In this document: piece by piece, positions 20,107 to 28,185 of the stretch | Layout: every line of letters begins with the position of its first letter | Numbering within the stretch: position 1 is the stretch's first letter | From: Silicimonas sp. | Lineage (GTDB): Bacteria; Pseudomonadota; Alphaproteobacteria; Rhodobacterales; Rhodobacteraceae | DNA: 45,571 bases | Reading direction: 5' to 3' | Assembly: GCA_013003245.1 (NCBI GenBank) | Contig: JABDJX010000231.1 | Location: 1 to 45,571, forward strand | Notes under the pieces: model-generated | Seen by the model: the letters and a program-made list of their open reading frames with translations, nothing else | Told to the model about the DNA's origin: nothing | Databases searched by the model: none | Position numbers and translations under genes: made by a program

Positions 20107-20772
20107 TCACCACGGTATTTCAAGACCTGCAAAGTCGTAGAACCGCCCGGTCTGCCCAACTTCAAGCCCTTCAAATACATCAATTAATTGACTTGCCGCT
20201 ACATCTGGCTCGGTTGTTTTGTGGCGCGCCGCATACTTCTCGGTAAATCTCGTGGCCACTGTCCCGGGGTGCAAACAAACCGCGATTGCCTGCTTGTGCG
20301 TACGCTTTAGTTCGATCGAAGCGCCATGAATGAGTTGGTTCAGGGCGGCCTTTGACGCCCGATACCCATGCCAGCCACCCAGTTTATTATCACCGATCGA
20401 CCCCACGCGGGCGGACATGGCGGCAAAGACAGACCGTCGATCCTTTGGCAACAGGTGCAGGGCATGTTTCAACACAAGCATCGGCCCGATCGCATTCACT
20501 TTGAATTGTGCGACCAACGCCGCTTCGGACACATCGCGGATCGCTTTCTCGGGCGGCGCACCAGTTGGGGTAAGCGCTCCTGTCGCCACGAAAATCAAAT
20601 CGAAGGTATTGTCCAAACAGCCCAGCAAACGCTCGACTGAGGTCTCGTCCGTAACGTCAAGCCCATCGGACGACCGCGACAAACCTGTGACCCGAAACGA
20701 ACGGCTCTCCAACTCGGTTCCAATGGCCGCACCTATGCCGCCTGATGCGCCTATCAAAAGTGCGTTTCGCAT
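20107..20772 (-). CDS. SDR family NAD(P)-dependent oxidoreductase (CsgA-like)
   Basis: MRNALLIGASGGIGAAIGTELESRSFRVTGLSRS, FVATGAL, YRASKAALNQL. Confidence 0.9.
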   Translation of the reverse strand: MRNALLIGASGGIGAAIGTELESRSFRVTGLSRSSDGLDVTDETSVERLLGCLDNTFDLIFVATGALTPTGAPPEKAIRDVSEAALVAQFKVNAIGPMLVLKHALHLLPKDRRSVFAAMSARVGSIGDNKLGGWHGYRASKAALNQLIHGASIELKRTHKQAIAVCLHPGTVATRFTEKYAARHKTTEPDVAASQLIDVFEGLEVGQTGRFYDFAGLEIPW

Positions 20773-21034
20773 GCTCAATGCCTTCCCACAATAGGGCGCA
20801 TCTAGCGCAATACGAAATCTTGACCAGTACGATTCTGAGCGCCGAAGGGCTGCACAGGCTCGGCAGGAATTCGCCTTAAATCGCCACAATTGCAGGACAA
20901 TCCGACCCAATTCCACTCAAATTGTCCAGGATTCTGTGTTAGAGACATCTTTTTGACATTTTCCAGCCATTACGAGGTCAGAACTGTCTAGCCAAAAATG
21001 CACAGGACGTTTTCGCAATCGCATGGTTCATTGA

Positions 21035-22348
21035 ATGAAGACTTATTTTTCTCAGTTCTTTTCCCGTGACGAGGGTGCTCTCACCGCCTTCGGCCTGATC
21101 CTTACCATTGCCATGATTGGTATTGGCGGCCTCGCGCTTGACTATGCAAATGCAATCATGATCCGCACGCACCTTCAGGTGGCAGGTGACTCGGCTGCAC
21201 ACGCAGCGATTTTTGCCCGCGACACTGAAAGCGAAGAAGATGCAAAGGCCATCGCCCTTGCAGTCGCACACCGGTCCCTCCCTCCTGAACGGTTTGGCGA
21301 CACAATTCTGGCAGACGATATTATCTTTGGTGTCTGGGATGATGCCACCGATAGTTTCGTGCCCACACCCGGCGAAAGAGAAGCTGTTCTGGTCAACACG
21401 CAAAGGCTTGCGTCGCGCGGTAATGCGATGGCGACCTACTTCCTCAATTTTGTCGGCATTGAAGAGATGGACGTTGTGGCTAACTCGGTTTTCATAACCT
21501 ACCGTCCGACCTGCTTTCGCGAGGGTTTCGTCGCCGAAGACCGCGTAGATGTGCAGTCAAACAACGCATATCGTGAAGGCTACTGCATCCATTCAAATTC
21601 GCACGTTGAGCTGAACTCGAATAATATTTTTGAAGACGGCGTCATCGTCTCAATGCCTTACAAGTCCGATCTTGTTATCCCCTCCAGCGGAATGACCAGC
21701 AACACCGGGCTTGAAAACGCGCTCCGCAGCGGCTCCTACAAGCTGCGCATTTTGCAACGCATCGGCGATGTGATTGACGACTATGATGATCCATCGTCCA
21801 AACACTACCGGCCCGGCTATTTCGACCTTCCCATTCAAACGACCAGCCTGAGCGTGAACCAACAGCTTGACGCGGGAAGTTGGCAGGCAGGACAGATTCA
21901 TACAGCGTCATGCAACGGCAATCAGCGTTTGCGGATCAGATCGGGCGCAACACTTCGGGATGGCGTGATCGATACAGATTGCCGCATTGTGCTTGGCTCG
22001 AATGTGACGCTGGAGAACGTTCTCATCGTTTCAACCAGCACAGCTTTGCGGGCCATTGATGGGGCAGCAGGCGTGACCCTTGGTCTTGACGACAATTGCA
22101 GTGCTGGTGGTGGCGTTCAAATCGTCACGCGCGGCGGAGTTCGGTTTACTGCAAACCTAAACATGTATGGGGTTCAGGTTCTGGCGCTTGATCTGATCGA
22201 TTTTGAAGCCAACGGAAACGGAGTCGAGGGTGTCAGCTTTGTCACAGCTGGTGAAATTGACAGCACATCGAACATGGACATGGGCTTTTGCGATGGCGAA
22301 GGCATGGAAACCAATTTCGAGGCCGAGTATTTCCGAATGCACCGCTGA
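21035..22348 (+). CDS. TadE/TadG-like pilus-assembly-related protein
   Basis: N-terminal SRDEGALTAFGLILTIAMIGIGGLALDYANAIMIRTHLQVAGDSAAHAA is the TadG-like hydrophobic N-terminus; the long C-terminal region is rich in beta-solenoid-like short repeats. Confidence 0.75.
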   Translation: MKTYFSQFFSRDEGALTAFGLILTIAMIGIGGLALDYANAIMIRTHLQVAGDSAAHAAIFARDTESEEDAKAIALAVAHRSLPPERFGDTILADDIIFGVWDDATDSFVPTPGEREAVLVNTQRLASRGNAMATYFLNFVGIEEMDVVANSVFITYRPTCFREGFVAEDRVDVQSNNAYREGYCIHSNSHVELNSNNIFEDGVIVSMPYKSDLVIPSSGMTSNTGLENALRSGSYKLRILQRIGDVIDDYDDPSSKHYRPGYFDLPIQTTSLSVNQQLDAGSWQAGQIHTASCNGNQRLRIRSGATLRDGVIDTDCRIVLGSNVTLENVLIVSTSTALRAIDGAAGVTLGLDDNCSAGGGVQIVTRGGVRFTANLNMYGVQVLALDLIDFEANGNGVEGVSFVTAGEIDSTSNMDMGFCDGEGMETNFEAEYFRMHR

Positions 22349-22359
22349 GCCATGAGCCT

Positions 22360-22395
22360 TTGACAAGGCGAGCATCAATCCCTATCTTCGCCCCT
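22360..22395 (+). promoter_or_regulatory. sigma70-type promoter of the leucine leader (TTGACA - 17 nt - TATCTT)
   Basis: TTGACA at 22360-22365, 17-nt spacer, TATCTT at 22383-22388, then 7 nt to the ATG at 22396, which puts the expected TSS at or next to the ATG. Confidence 0.65.
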
Positions 22396-22473
22396 ATGAA
22401 CCAGGCTTCCCACATACTGACCCCGCGCGTCCATGCTGGTGCCGACCTGCTTCTTCTCCTTAGCCGCCTCTGA
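22396..22473 (+). CDS. leucine-rich leader peptide (MNQASHILTPRVHAGADLLLLLSRL), candidate leuL-type attenuator peptide
   Basis: 25-codon ORF with five consecutive Leu codons (ctg ctt ctt ctc ctt) plus a terminal Leu before TGA; lies upstream of cupin-leuA and overlaps strong inverted repeats. Confidence 0.75.
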   Translation: MNQASHILTPRVHAGADLLLLLSRL

Positions 22474-22514
22474 GCGTGCCTGTTGGCGCGACTGCTCAGA
22501 GGGTATATCGCGCC
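22467..22514 (+). promoter_or_regulatory. candidate attenuator: two mutually exclusive hairpins
   Basis: Hairpin A: CCTCTGAGC (22467-22475)/GCTCAGAGG (22494-22502), inner CGTGCC-TGTT-GGCGCG stem. Hairpin B: GGCGCGA (22485-22491)/TCGCGCC (22508-22514). B reuses the 3' arm of A's inner stem. Confidence 0.65.
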
Positions 22515-22540
22515 AAAGACACTGCTAAGGACCGACACCG

Positions 22541-22897
22541 ATGAAATCGATTAATCTGTATGAAAAGCTTGCGCTGTTTGACAGCCATTGGGACCCGCAT
22601 GTGGTCGCCAGCTACAATGACAACGATATCATGGTGGTGAAATTCAAAGGCGAATTTCCGTTCCACAAGCATGACACCACCGACGACTTCTTTTTGGTGC
22701 TGGAAGGGCGCGTGACCATGGATTTTGACGACCATGATCCCGTGACGTTCGGACCCGGAGAGCTTGTCGTCGTGCCCAAGGGCGTCGTTCACCGGCCTCG
22801 TGCGAATGCTGAGGTAAAGGTGCTTTTGATCGAGCCCAAAGGCGAGCCAAACACGGGCGACAGCGGTGAGACCCCCGCGCCCAAGCCACATATCTAA
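22541..22897 (+). CDS. cupin domain-containing protein
   Basis: GEFPFHKHDTTDDFFLVLEGRVTMDFDDHDPVTFGPGELVVVPKGVVHRPRANAEVKVLLIEPKG, cupin motifs 1 and 2. Confidence 0.92.
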   Translation: MKSINLYEKLALFDSHWDPHVVASYNDNDIMVVKFKGEFPFHKHDTTDDFFLVLEGRVTMDFDDHDPVTFGPGELVVVPKGVVHRPRANAEVKVLLIEPKGEPNTGDSGETPAPKPHI

Positions 22898-22908
22898 GGA
22901 CAAGACCT

Positions 22909-24477
22909 ATGGCCGACAAAGACCACGTAGTCATATTCGACACCACCTTGCGCGACGGAGAGCAAAGCCCCGGTGCCACGATGAGCCACGATGAAAAGCT
23001 TGAGATCGCTGACCTGTTGGATGAGATGGGCGTCGATATCATTGAGGCGGGGTTTCCCATCGCGTCCGAAGGTGACTTCGCCGCGGTGACCGAGATCGCG
23101 AAGCGCTCCAAGAATGCCGTGATCTGCGGGTTGAGCCGCGCCAACTTCAAGGACATCGATCGCTGTTGGGAGGCCGTGCAGCACGCCGCGCGCCCGCGCA
23201 TTCATACATTTATCGGCACATCGCCGCTTCACCGTGCGATACCGAACCTGACCAAGGACGAGATGGCGGACCGCATTCACGAGACCGTCACACACGCGCG
23301 CAATCTTTGCGATAACGTTCAATGGTCACCCATGGATGCAACGCGCACCGAGTGGGACTATCTGGCGCGCACAGTTGAAATTGCGATCAAGGCGGGTGCG
23401 ACAACGATCAACATCCCCGACACTGTGGGCTATACCGCGCCCAATGAAAGTGCGGAGTTGATCCGCCGCTTGATTGCCGAAGTGCCGGGTGCTGATGACG
23501 TGATTTTCGCCACGCATTGTCATAACGACCTTGGTATGGCGACCGCCAATGCACTGGCTGCTGTGGATGGCGGCGCACGCCAGATCGAGTGCACGATCAA
23601 CGGTCTGGGCGAACGCGCGGGCAACACGGCCTTGGAAGAGGTCGTCATGGCGATGAAGGTGCGCGGCGATATCATGCCCTACAAGACCGGCATTGATACA
23701 ACCAAGCTGATGCACATCTCGCGCCGCGTTTCCACGGTTTCCGGCTTTGCCGTTCAGTATAACAAGGCCATTGTCGGCAAGAACGCCTTTGCGCACGAAA
23801 GCGGCATCCACCAGGACGGCATGCTGAAAAACGCCGAGACGTTCGAGATCATGCGCCCCGAGGATGTCGGTCTGTCAGAGACGAACATCGTTATGGGCAA
23901 GCATTCGGGCCGTGCGGCCTTGCGCTCGAAGCTGAAAGAGCTAGGCTTTGATCTGGGCGACAACCAGTTGAAAGACGTCTTCGTCCGCTTCAAGGCTTTG
24001 GCTGACCGCAAGAAGGAAGTCTTTGAAGACGATCTGATTGCGCTGATGCGCGATCAGGAAACGGGTGAAGAGTATGACCGGATCAAGGTAAAGTTCCTGC
24101 GTGTCATCTGCGGCACTGAAGCACCGCAATCCGCTGACCTGATCCTTGAGATTGACGGTGAAGAAAAACGGACGACAGCTCAGGGCGACGGCCCCGTAGA
24201 CGCGACGTTCAACGCAGTCACACAGCTTTTCCCGCACGATGCGCAACTGCAGCTTTACCAGGTGCACGCCGTGACCGAAGGAACCGACGCGCAAGCCACC
24301 GTAAGTGTGCGCATGGAGGAAAACGGCCGCATCGCAACAGGACAGTCCGCAGACACCGATACGGTGGTCGCATCTGCCAAGGCCTACGTGAACGCGTTGA
24401 ACCGGTTGGTGGTGCGACGCGAAAAGTCTGATCCCAACGCGGACGTCAAGCAAGTGAGCTACAAGGACGCCGGATGA
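22909..24477 (+). CDS. leuA: 2-isopropylmalate synthase
   Basis: FDTTLRDGEQSPGATM, HCHNDLGMATANALAAVDGGARQIECTINGLGERAGNTALEEV, GKHSGRAAL, C-terminal LeuA regulatory domain. Confidence 0.96.
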   Translation: MADKDHVVIFDTTLRDGEQSPGATMSHDEKLEIADLLDEMGVDIIEAGFPIASEGDFAAVTEIAKRSKNAVICGLSRANFKDIDRCWEAVQHAARPRIHTFIGTSPLHRAIPNLTKDEMADRIHETVTHARNLCDNVQWSPMDATRTEWDYLARTVEIAIKAGATTINIPDTVGYTAPNESAELIRRLIAEVPGADDVIFATHCHNDLGMATANALAAVDGGARQIECTINGLGERAGNTALEEVVMAMKVRGDIMPYKTGIDTTKLMHISRRVSTVSGFAVQYNKAIVGKNAFAHESGIHQDGMLKNAETFEIMRPEDVGLSETNIVMGKHSGRAALRSKLKELGFDLGDNQLKDVFVRFKALADRKKEVFEDDLIALMRDQETGEEYDRIKVKFLRVICGTEAPQSADLILEIDGEEKRTTAQGDGPVDATFNAVTQLFPHDAQLQLYQVHAVTEGTDAQATVSVRMEENGRIATGQSADTDTVVASAKAYVNALNRLVVRREKSDPNADVKQVSYKDAG

Positions 24478-24492
24478 TCACCCGATGATTCT

Positions 24493-24509
24493 GGGGGGCA
24501 CCGCCCCCC
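24493..24509. terminator. GC-rich perfect hairpin 3' of leuA
   Basis: GGGGGGC-ACC-GCCCCCC, 16 nt after the leuA stop; no T run, so terminator function is uncertain. Confidence 0.45.
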
Positions 24510-24734
24510 GGATAAACACGCCCCATTTCCGCCCGATTTACTGCCTTGAAAACGTGCATTTTTGGCTATTGTTTATTGTATCCGTCCAATAAGGGATCTC
24601 GCACCCGGATAACCCCGCAGTTTGGAACCGATAAACGTACACTTCGCCAAATTGCCGCCACATTTCTGCCCTAACAATGTCTTCAAGGTCGAGCGTGTCC
24701 CTCCAGGAAATCGGCCTTGTGTGTGTAAACGGTA

Positions 24735-24974
24735 ATGGTGGTAGCGATGGTTCGCTCGCGTCTTGATACAGTTTTGTCTTTCTGCGCTGATACGCTCAGC
24801 GCCTTCTCTCGTAAGCAAAACACTGCGCCCGGTGGGTATGCCGCATTTTCGGCCCCCGCCAATCTAAACGCGCGCCCTTCAAAAAATATCTCTGTCGCTA
24901 CCACTCCTCAATTGCGCGTGATTGATCGCAATACGCGGGTCAGGTCCAGGCCACGTCTCGACGATTTTCTCTGA
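24735..24974 (+). CDS. possible small hypothetical protein (79 aa)
   Basis: Only sizeable plus-strand ORF between leuA and a strong downstream plus-strand terminator; no recognised family. Confidence 0.3.
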   Translation: MVVAMVRSRLDTVLSFCADTLSAFSRKQNTAPGGYAAFSAPANLNARPSKNISVATTPQLRVIDRNTRVRSRPRLDDFL

Positions 24975-25039
24975 ATAAGAATGCTCAGCGGACACCGTGG
25001 CGCGAGTGATTGCGCGCCTGGTCCGGCTGGGTGGGGCAA

Positions 25040-25075
25040 GGCGCGTTCCAGTGGGGATTGGAACGCGCCTTTTTT
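25040..25075 (+). terminator. strong intrinsic terminator
   Basis: Perfect 11-bp stem GGCGCGTTCCA - GTGGGGAT - TGGAACGCGCC followed by TTTTTT. Confidence 0.92.
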
Positions 25076-25215
25076 ATTTAAATTCAAATGGTTAAGCGGA
25101 AAAATAGTTTGAAAAATCGTGTGGTTTCTTCGCTTTCGCCACATTTTTGCCGCAATTTTACGGCAATTTTTTCACAATCGGGGCTGGGTCTCTGACAAGT
25201 AAGTAAGAGTAATGG

Positions 25216-25449
25216 GTGGTTGTTATGTGTGGGTTTAAACATTGTCGCAAATCGGGTCGCTGTTTTCTGGCAGGCGTGTCGCCTTGCCCGGAAGTTCCGG
25301 CAAAGAAGCCGGAAATTCTCTCTCAATTGGGATTGCACTATGAAGGGTTTCTTGAGCCCAATGCGTTGCTGTCCGCGCTGGGCGTTGAGGCCATTGACCT
25401 GGATACGGCAGCCTCTAACTCTCCCGTATTAAAGGAAAAGGCCGCCTAG
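25216..25449 (+). CDS. hypothetical small protein (75-78 aa), Cys-containing N-terminus
   Basis: MCGFKHCRKSGRCFLAGVSPCPEVPAKKPEILSQLGLHYEGFLEPNALLSALGVEAIDLDTAASNSPVLKEKAA; GTG start at 25216 or ATG at 25225. Confidence 0.5.
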   Translation: MVVMCGFKHCRKSGRCFLAGVSPCPEVPAKKPEILSQLGLHYEGFLEPNALLSALGVEAIDLDTAASNSPVLKEKAA

Positions 25450-26374
25450 GCCTTTTCAAAAACGCAAAGAGACCGTCGAGAAATGCTTTGCGGGCTTTTG
25501 GACTTTCCATCATCAGTTCGTGACGCGCATCATTGATGACCGTCAACTCTGCGCTCGGCCAGTTTGAATGCATTTTGGTGAGGACGGAGGCATCGACGAT
25601 GCCCTCCAAGGTGCCGACGTAGATTTGCGTTGGCACATTGGGCCAAGATTCACTGGCAAGCCGCGCACATTCGGCCTGTGCTTCCAAAAACCAATGAACA
25701 GAGGGGCCACCGAGCGCAAACTGTGGAACAGTGCTGAGCTGACGCTTGAAATAGTCGAAATGGTTGCGATCCGTCGTCAGAAGATTGCCGTCAAATCCAC
25801 TCTCGGCCACATAGGCGGCTTCACCAGCGCCCGGGAGATACTCCAGCCGCTTGCCTGTCATCCGCGCCCAGGTTGGCAAAAACGCAGCGCTTAAACGTTT
25901 GGCTGCAGGGATCTGGATGCCCCACATGGGCGCCGAGAAAACCGCACGTTCAACGTTCAGCCCTTCGATCAAAGCGCGCAGTCCGATGTTGCCACCAAGC
26001 GAGTGCGCCAACAGAAAATACGGCTTGGGAAGGTCGGCGTCAGATGCCGCAGTGACCAGTTCGGCCACATCCAATTGGTAGTCAGAAAAGGTGCCCACGT
26101 GCCCCAAAGCCGGATCGTCCGCAAGCCGGTCCGAGTACCCCTGCCCACGCAAATCAACTACGGCAACAGCATAAGACTGTGCCGTCAAATCTCTGATAAC
26201 GCGTCCATATTTCTCGATATATTCAGTGCGCCCAGGTATGAGCAGAATCGTACCACAGGCCTTTGGGACCGGCCAAAGGCCAATCCGCAGGCGCACGCCA
26301 TCACGCGCCGTGCGCCAAATCACCGACCCATCGGGTGGCGCTTCTGCAAGGTCCGCGTGGAACGGGGCCTGCAT
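25415..26374 (-). CDS. alpha/beta hydrolase (monoacylglycerol lipase / lysophospholipase-like)
   Basis: LIPGRTEYIEKYGRVIRDL, VVDLRGQGYSDRL, LLAHSLGGNIGLRAL nucleophile elbow. Confidence 0.9.
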   Translation of the reverse strand: MQAPFHADLAEAPPDGSVIWRTARDGVRLRIGLWPVPKACGTILLIPGRTEYIEKYGRVIRDLTAQSYAVAVVDLRGQGYSDRLADDPALGHVGTFSDYQLDVAELVTAASDADLPKPYFLLAHSLGGNIGLRALIEGLNVERAVFSAPMWGIQIPAAKRLSAAFLPTWARMTGKRLEYLPGAGEAAYVAESGFDGNLLTTDRNHFDYFKRQLSTVPQFALGGPSVHWFLEAQAECARLASESWPNVPTQIYVGTLEGIVDASVLTKMHSNWPSAELTVINDARHELMMESPKARKAFLDGLFAFLKRPRRPFPLIRES

Positions 26375-26664
26375 TACCCCAAAGCAGGAGCCAGTCGCAT
26401 TGCCGCTCCCATATCGCCGTCAACCGCCAGTTTTTGGGTCATGAATGCGGTTGTGGGGTTCAACTCGCCAGACAAGATATCCTGAAACGTATCGGCGTCC
26501 GCTGTCATGGTCACCTCGGCCTCTTCATCCCCTGCCCGCGCGCCATTTGCATCCAGCATGATCGAGCCCTCACCCTCGATCACAAATTTGGCTGTCCCGT
26601 CAAATCCGCTGTCCGCCAGCTTTTCGTTCAGTTTTGCCACGGCCTGTTCAATTACGTCGCTCAT
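26374..26664 (-). CDS. SCP2 sterol-binding domain-containing protein
   Basis: FVIEGEGSIMLDANGA...ADVTMTADADTFQDILSGELNPTTAFMTQKLAVDGDMGAAMRLA-type SCP2 signature (read from ORF); stop shares a base with the next gene's start. Confidence 0.9.
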   Translation of the reverse strand: MSDVIEQAVAKLNEKLADSGFDGTAKFVIEGEGSIMLDANGARAGDEEAEVTMTADADTFQDILSGELNPTTAFMTQKLAVDGDMGAAMRLAPALG

Positions 26665-26735
26665 TTAAAGAAGTCCTTCACTTGGCTGTTATGGGTCTCG
26701 ATTTCACCCAAATATACGCTAAACTCACTATTGTT

Positions 26736-27296
26736 ATGCGTTGGATTTCGACATTTCTCAAACAAGTCGTTGCGGCAGTTCTGGCTGGAACGCTGTTTTT
26801 TGGTGCGGCTCTGGCCGATGAAGCCGAGCTTGAAGCCTTGTATGAAGGGCTTTTGAACGCAGAAGGCGCAAATGCGGAACAGATTGTTGGTCGCATTTAT
26901 GAGATTTGGTCAAGGTCAGGCTCAGACTCGATGGATTTGCTTTTGGAACGCGGACGCGAAGCGTTGAACGAAGGTGACACCAAACTTGCGATCCGCCATT
27001 TTTCAGCACTGGTCGATCACGCACCAGACTTTGCCGAAGGCTATAACGCGCGCGCGACTGCCTATTTTCAGGCCGGACGCTATGGACCTTCGCTTGAGGA
27101 CATCAGACGGACTTTACAGCTGAACCCGCGCCACTTTGGCGCGATGAGTGGGCTGGCGTTGATTCTTGAAGAGATTAACCGCCCCGAAGATGCCCTTGCC
27201 GCGTGGCGCGAAGTTGAGACGATAAACCCAAGTCAGGAAGGGCTTGCCGAGGCTTTGGTCAGGCTTGAACGACAGGTCGAAGGCCGCAGGCTTTAG
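26736..27296 (+). CDS. tetratricopeptide repeat protein with signal peptide
   Basis: MRWISTFLKQVVAAVLAGTLFFGAALA, then TPR units (AIRHFSALVDHAPDFAEGYNARATAYFQAGRYGPSLEDIRRTLQLNPRHFGAMSGLALILEEINRPEDALAAWREVETINP). Confidence 0.88.
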   Translation: MRWISTFLKQVVAAVLAGTLFFGAALADEAELEALYEGLLNAEGANAEQIVGRIYEIWSRSGSDSMDLLLERGREALNEGDTKLAIRHFSALVDHAPDFAEGYNARATAYFQAGRYGPSLEDIRRTLQLNPRHFGAMSGLALILEEINRPEDALAAWREVETINPSQEGLAEALVRLERQVEGRRL

Positions 27297-28185
27297 CGCC
27301 TTGTTCGACGGTTTCACAGAAGACCGCATTGAAGGGGACGGCGCCATGCTTTTTGTGCGCCATGGCGGCAAGCGAGACGGTCCGGGCGTGGTTTTGCTCC
27401 ACGGTTATCCCCAAACCAGCGCGATGTGGCACGGGGTGGCGCCGTTGTTGGCTGAAGATTATCACGTCATTTGCCCTGATCTGCGAGGATATGGGCGCTC
27501 AGACAAACCAGCCAGTGACCCAAGCCACGCGCCCTATTCCAAACGCGCGATGGCCGCTGATATTTGCGCGGTGATGCGCAGGCTGGGACATGTGCGGTTT
27601 CTGATCGGGGCACATGACCGGGGCGCCCGCGTGGCGCATCGTCTGGGGATGGACACGCCAGAGTGCGTGGAGGCGATGACCTTGCTCGACATCGCGCCCA
27701 CGCGCGAGATGTATGCCAATACCTCTGATACATTTGCCCGCGCCTATTGGCACTGGTTCTTTCTGATCCAGCCCGCGCCGATGCCAGAAGATCTGATCCT
27801 GAGCGACCCGGAGACATTCTGGCGGCGTAAATGCACGATTCAAACCAAGGGCGAGACACCGTTTTCACCGGAGGCCGAGGCGGAATATCTGACATACTTT
27901 CAAGGCAATGCCATTCACGCCACGTGCGAAGACTACCGCGCAGCCGCAACCATCGATATTACACACGACAACGCGGATGAAAACGCCAAACTGACAATGC
28001 CTCTGCAAGTCTTTTGGGGCTCGAAAGGTATCATTGGCAAGGCGTTTGATCCTTTGGCCCTTTGGCGATTGCGCGCCGAGCGGGTTGAGGGGCAGGCATT
28101 GGAGACCACGCATTACATGGCAGAAGAGCGCCCGGAAGAAATTGCTAGCCTGATGCGCGCGCAGTTCAAGAAATACTGGCCCTAA
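27244..28185 (+). CDS. alpha/beta hydrolase, haloacetate (fluoroacetate) dehalogenase-like
   Basis: LLHGYPQTSAMWHGVAPLLAEDYHVICPDLRGYGRSDKP, IGAHDRGARVAHRLGMD (HDRG nucleophile Asp), YWHWFFLIQPAPMPEDLI. Exact start uncertain because the 5' end overlaps the TPR gene. Confidence 0.82.
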   Translation: MPRLWSGLNDRSKAAGFSALFDGFTEDRIEGDGAMLFVRHGGKRDGPGVVLLHGYPQTSAMWHGVAPLLAEDYHVICPDLRGYGRSDKPASDPSHAPYSKRAMAADICAVMRRLGHVRFLIGAHDRGARVAHRLGMDTPECVEAMTLLDIAPTREMYANTSDTFARAYWHWFFLIQPAPMPEDLILSDPETFWRRKCTIQTKGETPFSPEAEAEYLTYFQGNAIHATCEDYRAAATIDITHDNADENAKLTMPLQVFWGSKGIIGKAFDPLALWRLRAERVEGQALETTHYMAEERPEEIASLMRAQFKKYWP

